A stretch of 64,000 bases of DNA from Paramacrobiotus metropolitanus (Eukaryota; Tardigrada; Eutardigrada; Parachela; Macrobiotidae), in contig NW_026570364.1 of NCBI RefSeq assembly GCF_019649055.1, positions 241,929 to 305,928 on the forward strand, given 5' to 3'. The translations under genes and the position numbers were made by a program. This document shows positions 52,681 through 64,000 of this stretch, in pieces. The notes under the pieces are model-generated. The model was not told the origin of the DNA. It saw only the letters and a list, made by a program, of their open reading frames with translations, and made no database searches. Within the stretch, counting starts at the first letter, position 1, and every line of letters starts with the position of its first letter.

Positions 52681-53127
52681 TTAACAGCAACTGAAGCCAC
52701 AATCCGCCGGACAACAAGGGCATCCTTCGCCGAGTTCGATACCGCAACCGCCCCGTTGAGGTGGCCTGCAATATCAAATAATATTTATTTTCTTTTAAAG
52801 TGTCCGATGTTCACTTATATTAATGGTTTAATTTCATAAGCATTCATAATAATTAATAATTTATACAAACAAAGTGTAATACAAAAAGCTGCACGAGACA
52901 ATAAAAAATGTATATATAATATAAAGAACGTTTATTTCATGCATAGTTGTACTTACTTACATGTCTTCTTTGCCGGGTTGTTGGGTATAAAACAGCTGCT
53001 GACCCGGTTGTACACTGGTGGTGACGACTGCCGCATCCTCAACAAGATTTGCATCATTATTATTATGTGCCGAGTGCGAAGCTGAGAAAGTATGCTGAGA
53101 GGATGCAGTAGAATCCGTTGGAAACAT
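52681..53127 (-). CDS. Cys-tail small protein, family member B
   Basis: Two exons on the minus strand: 52961-53127 (55 codons plus 2 nt, donor GTAAGT) and 52681-52765 (85 nt, acceptor ATTGCAG, stop TAA), intron 195 bp, phase 2, 83 aa. It starts MFPTDSTASS, then has a Ser/His/Asn-rich insert, then VQPGQQLFYTQQPGKED. The tail is PPQRGGCGIELGEGCPCCP followed by ADCGFSCC. It is the closest paralogue of member A: YTQQPGKEDMPPQRGGCG is identical in both across the splice junction. Confidence 0.75.
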
Positions 53128-55455
53128 TTTGCCGATTAGAAAACTGAATTAATTTAAGAAGCAAATCCGCCAAACGTATAGAAAGACAACGCTAATATAT
53201 CTTTAATTGCCTGTCACAACGAATTTATACTTCCACCTTCTAAGATTGATAACACTAACAGTTGTTGACCTTTTGCGTTTGATTGCAAGTTTCATATATG
53301 GTACTGTGCATGCAAGGCACTGTACATTCTTTTAAATACATTCTCAACGTCCTAAGCCATGCACGACATGTTTGTTATATATATTGTGTGGTTTTGTTTT
53401 CACCAGAGTTTTTGTTTGTTGTTGGCGGGTCTTTTAGGTCACCGGCGATTGGTGGTAATTTCCTAATGATTCACGTACCACAGGTGCGTATGAACTTCCG
53501 CACTCAACCATGCACAAGTGGATCATGTTACCAATATATTTCGAGATCGTTATGCGTCAACATTGTGCAACCGGTTGGTCACTTACACTTTTTTCCTAAC
53601 AAATACAAACGCCCACGCGCTAATGCGCTTAATGTCTCCAGGTGAATGCTTTACTTCAAGCACACGCAATCATCAGGTAGTCAAGCGTTGCGGCATTTAC
53701 CCGCATTCTTCGTATTGTAGGCAAATGCACAATGCTTCAGCACATTTTTATTGGCTGTTTTGCATGAATCGGCAGATTTATGGTATAAAATCGATTTTTC
53801 TTCTGGTTGTACCGTACGTGAAAACCGACAGCTTTGTTTGCTGTAGCCTGCAGCGCAGTATCTATGTTGCACTTAACACCGATAGGTAAGTATGCTTTGT
53901 AAACTTCCGGTACCTTTCAAATTAAAAGATATTTTAAACCTCGCTTCAACGAAAAAACAGTCAATTAATATTAACCACTTTGTAGTTTCGAAACAGAAAC
54001 ACGGCTCTCCCGTATGCTTCCTATAGTTTGCATACTGTACAATACTTTGTACTTACATACATATGCGTGACTATTTTACTGCATCAAGATGATCAAGTCG
54101 CAAGGTAATTCTAGTTGATGGTATTATATAAGGCAACTGGGTATTATTTAAACCGCCGCTTAAGCCCGCTTCCGTATTTAAAATATCCAGGTTTTGTATT
54201 ATAGATTTATACTTATCTTGTTCCCCCAAAAGGGATTTAAAGATTTCCCATTTAGGGCGCGCACATGACAGCGCTAGATTAAAAGGGCAGTGCCACTGCA
54301 TGCACTTGATAATAAAATAAGTTGAGATCAGCCACACAGAAGCATTTAAAAAATGTTTTAAGTATAAAAAAAACCCATGGAAAACCAAAAGTTTGTTTTA
54401 TCTTTAAACGCGGATGTTTCGTTAAAAGCGTTAAAGCCGGCAACAGGAGCTGGAGATCGCCGAACGGACACAGCATCTGGAGAAGAGGAAGCAACAGCAA
54501 CACTTCCCCTTCCAACTGTTAAGCAAGAAACTGAACGCCGATGGCTGAGAGTTGTTGTTTGGTCGTTGATTATTTCTACTGTATAACTCTGTGCAGTATT
54601 ATTCAATACTTTTATAATGCTATGAAATATTATACGTTAAAAGTTATTATGCGCATTTGAGTTCCTTAGGTTGTAAGTCCATACTCTATGCATATCAAAA
54701 GAAATTTATGGGTACACGGGAATCAACTTTTAAGTATTTCCAAGAAAGTTTAAAGACTCCTCTGATAAAGCAAATATACGTATTAGCAGATGAAAGGGAA
54801 TCACGGCCATTACTCATATCCCGGTCGAGGAACAAGATCCCACACCAAATCACTAGTAAAGCAAAACTTCCGTCAAAAATTCGTAAGCCAATGCATTAAT
54901 TTTTCCACGCGATGAGAGTGTCCACTGTTTACCGGTCGAACCGTTTCGAATTCCTGGCAGTTCTCGGCAAGAATGACACTACAGATAGATTATTGTCACA
55001 AGAGTTTCGTAGCATGGGGCCTGATGGGGGCAGTGTTCTCTCAGTACCCCAGTACGATTGACATGAGGAGAATAAACGGTTACCGAACCGTAAAACAAAA
55101 TGTGGAAAATCCTAATTACATACACTTCACATACATCTATAACATTTTTCAGGTTTTTTTACATACGGCTTCTACAGTACGATGCCAATCTGTACCACGA
55201 ATAATCTCGGATTTTTAATTTGTCGTTGGCAAATAACTTGAGCAATTGGTATAAACAAAAAATAGCTCAACAATCACAAAACAACACCAAAATCCACCGT
55301 CTGCCGTCAAACTGAGCTGCTTTAAAACTGGAACAATAGTAACCGTAAACCGTAATAATAACCGTAAACCGATGATAAAACCAACAAAATAACACTTGCA
55401 TTTTTTTGAATTCACGCAGTTCAAAACTGCCACAGCGCGCCTTGCCCAAAGGCTT
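53128..55455. other. Intergenic region with unassigned coding-like fragments
   Basis: About 2.3 kb between member B and the 3' end of the deacetylase gene. The plus strand at 54438-54545 reads QQELEIAERTQHLEKRK then a Gln-rich stretch and stop, like the end of a coiled-coil protein, after a GCAACAG acceptor. A 120-codon plus frame (53283-53645) and a minus frame (54071-54270, KWEIFKSLLGEQDKY) are also open. None could be joined into a gene. Confidence 0.3.
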
Positions 55456-58400
55456 TTAAACTCCAACCCCTGTGATATGAAAACAAAAACACGTTCTCAA
55501 AGATTAAAAAGATCACGTTCGAAAGGCGCATAGCCAAAAGATAAATCTCAGTTTTATGTTTACCCGAATTCAAATGAACATCCCGCAGCGCATCGGCCAA
55601 ATCACCGGGATTAATCTCTTTTTTCTTCTTGTCTTGTTGCTTGGGATTCGCTTCCGTTTGGTCAACCGGTTCCAGGAGGGTAACTGAAATGACACATAAA
55701 AATCGGAAATATTAAGCAGAATTATTTATTACTGTGAATTAAAATTAAATTAATAAACTGTTAAGGGAGAAAACACAAAAAAACATGAAGGCGATAAATT
55801 ATTACCGCGATACTGCAAGCATTTCCAGTTATGCTTGGGGAAAATATGAGCGTCCGCAGCAGCCTTAATGTCTTTCACTGCACTATGAAGGACAACATTT
55901 GTACCATGCTGTTTGTGAGTAAAGATGATTTCTGCATTTTTGTACCGACTGGATGGACACAAGCTAATCGGCTCAGCGGCTGATGCGAATCCCATCAGGG
56001 CTTTCATAACGCTCTCCGAGCACTTCTCTAGCATCTGCCAAATCGACCACGAAATATTTAAAACATACAACAACCAAACCGCAATAGCGACTCCGGTAGA
56101 TTTATATACAATAATAAAAACAAAACACAAATGACGATTATTAACAAACATTCATATAATAAGCTTAGAGAAATTCGCAAAAAAATGAATCTGGTAAGTA
56201 CTGTAACTACGTATATTTGTTTAGTGGCACAGAAAAATTATTTTTATCGTACAAACCAAAAAAACAGTGTTAATTTGTCTACCTCTAGATTGTAGCCGCC
56301 TTCCAGTGCCACAATAACGCGGCCGCCGGCCAGCGCCAACAGCATCTTGGTCATTGTTTCGTATCCGATTTCCGTCAGACAGCACTCTCCCAAGGGGTCA
56401 TTCAAAGCAGCGTCGAAACCGGAACATACGAAAACTAATTCCGGCGAAAACTACAGCACACAACTTATTAATTTGTGACGCAATCTGAGTGCAATTACGG
56501 TAGGTCAAAAGGCGGTCAGTATGCAAAATGCAAAATCCAAGGCATACTAAATCGCAGTTTACCTCGTACGCCAGCGGCATGACCAGCTGGAGAAACGCCG
56601 CGACGTAATCCCCATTGTGCATTCCCTGTTAAAAGCACCAATTTACCACAGATCTTTGGAAGACATTCTTCGCATCGTAAAACACTATTGTGTGTTATAA
56701 AACAATAAAATTTTCATTTTTTGAAAACCTTTCCGTATTGCGCCACATGTTTCGGTTTCGAAGAGTTTGTGCCCGCACGCACTCGTGATTACTTTTGATC
56801 TATGTATAACGATTAAGAATGAATGCAGCATTAACAAAGAGTACAGACTTGTTGTTATCATTGCAGTGCGACACTTCCAGCCAATGTGTTACGTAACACA
56901 TAACAAACATACACCCTAGGAAAAAAGTACCAAAACAATTTCAAGCAATACCCTAGATCATTCACCTAAAATGACTTATCAAAACTTTTTTGTATCGACA
57001 AGTCATTGATATGCTTATATCCGTTGCTGTAGGCTTTTACCACTGTAAATGGACATTATTGAAAGATTAAAAAACGCTGGCGCCTACAAGTCAACTTTCA
57101 AGACAACAAGAAAAGCTTAAAAAAATATTCCAGCAACGTATTTTATCCTACGGATTTTATTTTTACGGTTCATAACTTCATAGCAGTCATCATGTCGTAA
57201 CACTGCAGAACGAGACCAGCCGCAATACTACGAAACTGCTCTTATAAACCGTAGTGTCATTCTTGCGAAGGGCTACAGAAATAATTATCAAAAACAGAAA
57301 GCATAAAAAATCTAGAAAAATTTCAAAATGCGTATACCTTGTGACTCCACGGAATGTTCACATTGAACCCGTACCCCTTTTCCGCGCCGACATAACCCAC
57401 ATCTTTCCGGCTGGGTGGATAGAAATCCTCCTTCCCGCGATGCAGAGAAATGTACAATATTCTGCAACAGCGAAATGAATTCTCAACTTGACCACTTCAA
57501 TGCAGCTGGAGGCAGCTCCACCTCGGGTCTTTGTAGAACAATTCCTGTACACCATCGCCATGGTGCACGTCCCAGTCAACAATTAAAATTCTACAAAACA
57601 ACTGTTCAGACAACCTACAAAGGTATGAAGACCAAATCGGCAAGGTACCGTTTTAAACCATATTTTTCAATGGCGTGCTGCGCAGCGATTGCAACATTAT
57701 TGGCGAAACAAAATCCCGCCGGGTAGGTGTGGTGGGCATGGTGGCCAGGGGGTCTGGAAGAAAATAAGTAGTTTTGCATAGACCAGCTTTTAACTTCTAC
57801 TAATAAATCAAAAAATATCATTTTATGACCAATTTCAGCAACTGGAAGAGCAAATCAAAAGTTACACTGCCATTTAAGACCTTTCTGTGTAACCACTGCG
57901 CTAAGAAATGTCACTGTCTACACCAGAAACGTCTTGAGGGTGTGTTAATTCTGCGTCAAGCATGTTAATTTTGCGAAGTACCAATACGTTGTGCAGAATT
58001 TCCGTATTAACGACTTTTTGGGTGTCCTTTCACTCTCGAGCATATCAAGATTGCTGTACAGTTGCAACCAGCTCATGTTCATGCTCTGATCTGTACTTAA
58101 CCGAAAAATCCAAAACATATTTAAAGCGGCCAGTTGCCCGTTCAATACAGGTACAAACTGTTGCTCTTTACCTTACAATGGCGTATCCATTGAGACACTT
58201 TCCTTGTACAACCGCATCCACAATATTCAACAACGATCCAGCCGCAACCAGCGTTGCCGGTTGAGTTCCCTACATACAGCATCGCAGACTGTTAATTACA
58301 GGCAACAACAGCTGATTATTAAGCTGCAGCAGTTGATAAATAACGAGAAAGTTCGGGAAAAAATTCTCACTACAGTGGATAAAAAGCACACACCAGGGAA

Positions 58401-61400
58401 ACGTCCAGATCGTTGGCCCAGCGGTCCTTAAGCTTCACGTGCATATTATTAATTCGCCGTGATCCCTCGCGATAAAAATTAGCCGGCGTCTCCAAAATTA
58501 ATTTTGTAAAATTCTTCCTAAAACAAAATAATCAACTGACTATTGTACTATCCTATGTATTAAAATTAATCATATATCACTTACTCGTGAATCAAGTTTA
58601 GCTCTGCTTCCGTGACGTTCCGACTCTGAAAACAAACAATGCTGTTGGGGCAAAGCGGCAATAGTGCAGAGGATTGAAGGTTATCAGCATGACGTACCGG
58701 CAAATGAACACATTTCGGGAGAAGCTTCCTATTTAAATAATTATAAATGCGGGATATCCGTGCCGGCACTTCCGGGAGATGGGTGTCGGGGATGTGGTTG
58801 AGCATAATCTCATCATAAACATAGCACGACCTATCGATAGTCTGCACGTAAATATTAATCATTAAATTCCATTTATTTTCGGAGGAAGTTTTGTCACAGC
58901 AGTTGTATTTACCAACATAACTCACGTACTAATAATCAGCAGCCGAAAAAAGATAAAGGATTTTAAAAAAACCAAAAAAGTCGCAAATATAATCCTGTTA
59001 TGTATTTTAATGGTTATGTTAAACCTCTACCCAGCAAATGCGTCTGAACTTATGTTTTGAGAACATTTCGAATATTTACGCAAAGCTGGGAGTTCTTACC
59101 GATTAACCGGCAATGCAGCTCGGAAGGCATCATAAATCACGCGAAGTTCTCGCACTTGATAGCGCAGATCGACGATTTCGGACGCTGGGCGCAGCGGAGC
59201 TGAGCTAAAGCATGTATTATGACCCGGTATCTCCTTTGGCGGGTCGAAGAGGATCCGAGGCGTATGCACAGGATACCTGCAGATGCATAAATCTGACAGC
59301 CCGCACTTCCAACATTACCGCTCGAAATTTTTTATCATTATGAAAGATACACCGACGTAATACGGTGCGAACGCGTCTTCGTTTTATCGGTTTCCTGAAA
59401 GGCCAAAGATTTCCAATACGGTCGCAAAACACTGATAGCATCCAAAATAGCAGTGGCCACCCTAAAACGTCAGACACACGCTTCAGCATAAAATTACAAA
59501 AACGGATAATTTCGAAAAATACTGAATTTGTTATGGCCGTATGACAAACGGAACTAAAAAAGGCAAGTTTTTATGATTCCTACATGTACGTATGTACTTA
59601 ACGACAAAACAGTCAACGATGACTGAGAAGGAAAAACTTCGCTTACACAGGATGGGGTGCGCCCAAAGATGGCAAAGGGCATGGTGGCAGTCCAAGAAGT
59701 GATTCTATCGTACAAACGGCACTCTGAAGTACAGTACAAGGTAAAATTAGGTAACCCATCAAGAAGAACGGCTGGAGAAAAAATAAACAGTGCAGTATCA
59801 CGAAACATCTTGTCGTGCTTACTTCTGCCAACGATTCCAAAAAGTATCCACCCTGCAAAGTATCCAGATTTATGAATAGTTTGCTGTATTTATTTTACGA
59901 GTACCAATCGCGACCTACAAAGTACAACGAAAGAAAATACGCAAACCACTGCCGAGCGATTCCCTGTACAAACCGCGATGTATTTCAACTAGGCGAAAGC
60001 CTCCCGAACAATATGGGTATTTAAACAACTGCTGCGTTTTCCCTTTTGCAGGAAAAACCAAATGAGAAAAAAAAGATTGAGCGATAATTCATTTATCCAG
60101 ATAGAAATACTCGTACATTCAAAATCCGATAATGATTAGTGATTACTTACGCATAGTCGCGGCTCGATATTTCAGTAAACCTACTGCCATCTCTCTATAT
60201 TCATTGACTGTAATTAACCGTCTCTGTGAGCACGAGCACGGTTATAACGCAAACGCAATTCCAAACTTGAGGGGGCGGATCGAAATTGAACTACGATGCT
60301 TTAAACAAAGATAACAAAAACGATAAATTTTTTTAAAAAATTGTTTCAAAATTTTTAACAAATTTTATGGAAACGGAGTCGAAAACTGATTGACTGAACA
60401 GCTGTATCCTCAGGCACTCTATCGACGGTCAGATATTACGCACACAAAATTTTAAAAAAACTAATTCAACGACTCACGGTTGATGGAACAATACAATACA
60501 AACCGAGAAAATGAAATTTCGCCACAACAACAGGAAGTTCTCGATGTTGATTATAGTTTTACTAAAACGCAATTTTTAATTTTTGAAGCTGACTTTCATA
60601 ACCGGTAGAAAATCTGAACTGCTGCTGTACAAAAACTGAAAGTCACGCACTTGCAGCAAGACACTTGATCGGCAAAAAAGCCGCACATGGTTTGCGAGTA
60701 ATGTGTGTGAGAAGAATAAGATTAGCATAATTGTGAAAAACATGCAAGAACCATAATTACCAAAACTATCTACTCTAAATAATACCACTAAACCTAACAA
60801 CAATATTCCGGAAATCAGTCTTCGATTCAGCCCGTCACAACTTGTTAAAGGCGCCTAACTAAGCCCATAATTTACGATCACACTTACTTCCAGCATGACA
60901 GCCAACTTTCCTCCGGCCAAGCAAGATAACGCATGAGTCATATGGCCGTACGCTGCCGGAGTTACTTTCATAAGTCCCTAAAATCCCAAATGTTAAGCGC
61001 TCCTGCCGCAAAAATTTAGCAAAATTTGAAACAGCATTCCATAAGATACAGTATTTCTCACTAACTTCCGGACAGCCGACAGCGGCATCGTAACCAGCGG
61101 ACACAATAATAATCTCCGGGTTGTACTGCAAAAAGAGAAATAATAATTCGAAACATTGCTTGAACAAACATTATGAAAAAGATATTACTGAAAATTCTAT
61201 TTTCATTCATTTCAATACCACATATAAAGTGCTTGTACGAGTTAGGACACACGTGCATTAAAACAAAATTGCCCAAGTTTAAGCCACAAGCCCACGAACT
61301 ACAATCAATCATCGTCAGATTCTGCAGGATCACCGAGTACAGAAAATACAAATTTAGGTGTTCAACAGTAAAATTCAGTATTCTTCCGTGCTCATTGTCA

Positions 61401-63972
61401 GTATCTGAGCTTTTCTCGTTGCCATAATTTTCAATATTAAAACTAACGTTAATGTCGCATGTTGCTGTTATTTTAAGTTAAACTAGTAAATAGTTTTTCC
61501 AACAGTCACTTTAATGCCTGAAAAAGTAACAACTATTACGGTGCAAAAAAGATTCACGTTCGCGGCAAACTGACCTCAAAAGCAACGGGCAGTAGTAGCT
61601 GATGAAAAATAGCCATATATTCCGCGTCACCCAAGCCAACATCATTGAGAGGAAGACAAACGTTAAAACCAGCACCTTTTCCGCTGCCAATCTGATCGAA
61701 ATTGCCTTCCCGCAGATATGGCCACTCCCGGCCATTCCGATAGGTGTGGATCGAGAAATATAGGACCCTGTGTAAAACTGGATTTTGACATCACCCCCAT
61801 TTTTAATGAACAAATCATTCATAATTGTCATCTTTCATGCATACCGTTCGTCTTCGTAGAATGTTTGTTGAGTTCCCTAAACGTATGATAAAAATGTGGG
61901 ACCAGCGCAAAGTATTTCCAATGATTTCCGCTCTGACAAGACAAATTAATTACCTGGCCGTGATGCACATCCCAGTCTACGATTAGAACCCTGCAACAAA
62001 CACAAAAAACTTAATCCCGAAAAAAAAATGAAGCGACCTTTGGTAACATAAGCAAAAACGTTACAATAAGTCAATAACCCACACAATAATCCCAGTGAAA
62101 ATGAAAAGCAAAAAATATCGCTTAAATCAATTCAAATTTTTAGTCTGCGCTTACTGGTGTTTACTAAACAGTAAACACCTGTATGAAATAAGTAGTTTTA
62201 TTTTTAATTAGAGTTTCCCTTGGCTCATCTGTGACAATTACTTGCGAAAAATTTACGGCAACAATAAAGCGCGTGAGTTATTTTTTCACGTAAATATGTT
62301 GAAGACATTGTATTAAATGAGTAGTAGTTTACAATAGTTCCAATACAATAGTGCCAATAACAGCTTTAACTATTTTGTATGAAATTTAACGATTATTGTA
62401 TTTTTTTTTAATTTCACAAGATAAATATTTTTTAATGATAATCCAGACTAGGCACGACAGTGACAACACGTTACCTTTTTGCACCGCGATTTTCAGTCAG
62501 ATGTCTAGCAGCAATAGCGACATTGTTGTAGATACAGTATCCATTACTTTCTGAATACGAAGCGTGGTGGCCTGGAGGCCTACAAAACAATTAGGCATAA
62601 AGGAATTTTGAGCACTTTCTAACAATATAATTTACAGCCACTCACCGTATTGCCGCAAAACCGTTATCTAACGTTCCCAGGTACACTGCATCGACCAGCT
62701 CGATGGCACTTCCCGCTGCGAGCAATGCGCATCGCTCGGAATGCTAAAAAACTAAGGAAAGTGAAAACACTGAAATTATCAAAATTAATATCCGTACTGC
62801 TCAATTTACACAAATAGTCAGCAAAAAACCTAATAAGAAGTCGGAAGCTAATAAAAATAAAATTCTCATTAATTTTATTTTTTTTGCATATAATGACTGC
62901 CGGTTTTTTTTAAATTCAAAATACTGGATAATAATTAATGTACAAGTACGAATTCGGCATTTAAATCCGAATTTAAAAAAAAGGGATTAACAAGCGGATA
63001 AAACGTCTGACAAGTGAGTACCTACTTCGTTGACATAAACGGCTTCAAAAGTATCCGAGAACACTCGGTAACCAGCAAAGTTTTCCCCCGACTGTCCTGT
63101 GCAGACCGTGTGAACATTGTCCAACAATTCGGAACTGTGCACCAGCTGAACTTCTTCTCGTGTTGCTCGCCGGCTCTACCGAAAAAAAATCAGGGACACG
63201 TCGTAACCAAAATTGTGCATGAACAATACAATAATTACTCAAATCAAGGAAACGGCAATCATAAATGCAAACCATTAATTTTCTAAGTAAACCATGCAAA
63301 TTATGCAATACGAAAACAAAACAACTTACCAATTCTGAAAATCAACAAATTAAATTTTCAATTTTCGAGGACAAATATAATATATTTCAATTCATACCTC
63401 ATATATAATATAAAATATATATATATAATATATTTCAATTCATAATATAATATATTTCAATTCATATATATATTTCAATTCATACCTCTGCGCAAATATT
63501 TCCGTCATTACAAAGAATAGTATTCCATATTTAAAAGAAGCTGCTGAGCATCCTCCTACCTGGACGGGGACGCAAAAATCGAGAGGCGATGCTACAACAA
63601 CAACAAAATAATTACCACTATAACCAATACTGACAATTAAAATTCTCATAATAAAAAATTATTGAATATTGATACTCATCCCGACTTCCTTACAATGCTG
63701 CCACTATATCGTTTGTGTTTTAATGATTCAATGTAATAATTTATTTTATTCCAAGAGAGAAAAGAAGGTTCAAGAGAAAAGTTTGAATCGTTACAGCGCA
63801 TAAATCGTTTTAACATTTAATTAGGTCTTATTACTCTTAGAATCTTATTTCTTACGAGTCAGATCCTGCAGACGCCGCTGAATACTGGCAATACGCTCAG
63901 GGCTCTCGATATGCTGGCCATCCCATTCATTTTTGTGCTGCAAGCACTCAGGCTCGTAGATATATCCACATT
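55456..63972 (-). CDS. HDAC6: Class IIb histone deacetylase with two catalytic domains (HDAC6-type), 5' end missing
   Basis: At least 24 exons on the minus strand: 63856-63972, 63026-63175, 62646-62743, 62475-62579, 61954-61990, 61845-61876, 61575-61767, 61066-61125, 60888-60977, 59823-59852, 59647-59723, 59100-59276, 58698-58830, 58585-58625, 58394-58517, 58172-58269, 57649-57753, 57522-57590, 57338-57461, 56563-56625, 56283-56450, 55806-56034, 55564-55683, 55456-55469 (stop TAA); about 818 codons. Domain 1 has [43 protein letters not shown] and LEGGYFLES. Domain 2 has [39 protein letters not shown] and LEGGYNLE. The zinc ligands, the paired His and the Tyr are present in both, so both may be active on acetyl-tubulin or other cytosolic substrates. 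The C-terminus ends soon after domain 2, with no Cys/His ubiquitin zinc finger. All junctions agree in phase except the first, where a 2 mod 3 exon is needed. Confidence 0.93.
63330..63334 (-). other. Candidate 5-nt micro-exon of the deacetylase gene
   Basis: On the minus strand TTGATTTTCAG, then AATTG, then GTAAGT: five bases between a strong acceptor and a perfect donor. Exon 63856-63972 ends one base into a codon and exon 63026-63175 starts at a codon boundary, so exactly 2 mod 3 nucleotides are missing. These five bases close the frame with Gln-Leu. An alternative 74-nt segment at 63487-63560 also fits length mod 3 but introduces a stop. Confidence 0.4.
63376..63484. repeat. AT-rich tandem repeat in deacetylase intron
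   Basis: About four imperfect copies of a unit of roughly 20-30 bp built around ATAATATATTTCAATTCAT, interrupted by (TA)n. It sits in the intron next to the candidate micro-exon. Confidence 0.7.
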
Positions 63973-64000
63973 TCCTGCCAAAAAATAACAATGATCTTCC

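Noticed and set aside
62156-62179. 10-bp hairpin in a deacetylase intron
   Set aside because: Short AT-rich stem with a 4-nt loop, expected by chance at this composition.
63487-63560. 74-nt candidate exon in the first deacetylase intron
   Set aside because: Good splice sites and correct length modulo three, but in the required phase it contains TAA after eight codons.

Overview
The window is nuclear DNA from a multicellular animal. It is about 60% AT by eye, and its genes are split by short GT-AG introns, mostly about 200-600 bp and as short as 72 bp. The gene set is metazoan: thyrotropin-releasing-hormone-receptor-like and melatonin/moody-like GPCRs, a cytosolic sulfotransferase, RPAP3, UBXN6, a class IIb histone deacetylase and a PAW-domain protein. 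I see no bacterial operons, rRNA, tRNA or CRISPR array. A compact invertebrate genome, perhaps an ecdysozoan such as a tardigrade, fits the intron style and the free-standing PAW protein, but the species cannot be fixed from this sequence. All gene models below were spliced by hand, and reading phase was checked at every junction.

Layout. 0.4-2.3 kb (+): the 3' half of a GH13 alpha-glucosidase or SLC3A1-like gene. 2.7-3.2 kb (-): a small secreted six-cysteine (knottin-like) peptide gene. 4.15-4.68 kb: a fold-back transposable element with a perfect 9-bp target duplication. 5.7-10.3 kb (-): a complete four-exon TRH-receptor-like GPCR. 13.1-16.6 kb (+): two more genes of the small secreted peptide type; the second has lost its start codon and carries a frameshift. 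18.4-20.6 kb (+): a 302-residue PAW-domain protein, convergent with a 296-residue sulfotransferase at 21.0-23.3 kb (-). 24.3-25.0 kb (+): a possible further tiny secreted peptide. 26.7-37.7 kb (+): one GPCR whose N-terminus and first membrane helix are encoded twice, in alternative first exons about 4.1 kb apart that both fit the same downstream exons. 38.4-40.5 kb (-): UBXN6. 41.1-42.3 kb (-): an unidentified single-pass membrane protein, divergent from RPAP3 at 42.8-47.2 kb (+). 47.8-53.1 kb (-): a tandem array of three two-exon genes for a short protein with a Cys-rich tail that I do not recognise, interspersed with two inverted-repeat elements. 55.5-64.0 kb (-): a tandem-catalytic-domain HDAC6-type deacetylase in at least 24 exons, which runs off the right edge and appears to lack the C-terminal ubiquitin zinc finger.

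Most likely undescribed material: (1) the three-gene Cys-tail family at 47.8-53.1 kb; (2) the family of secreted peptides with a shared signal-peptide exon, including a decaying member; (3) the GPCR with duplicated TM1 first exons; (4) a candidate 5-nt micro-exon in the deacetylase gene. RPAP3 and UBXN6 are both chaperone/p97-linked neighbours, but nothing here shows they are co-regulated.
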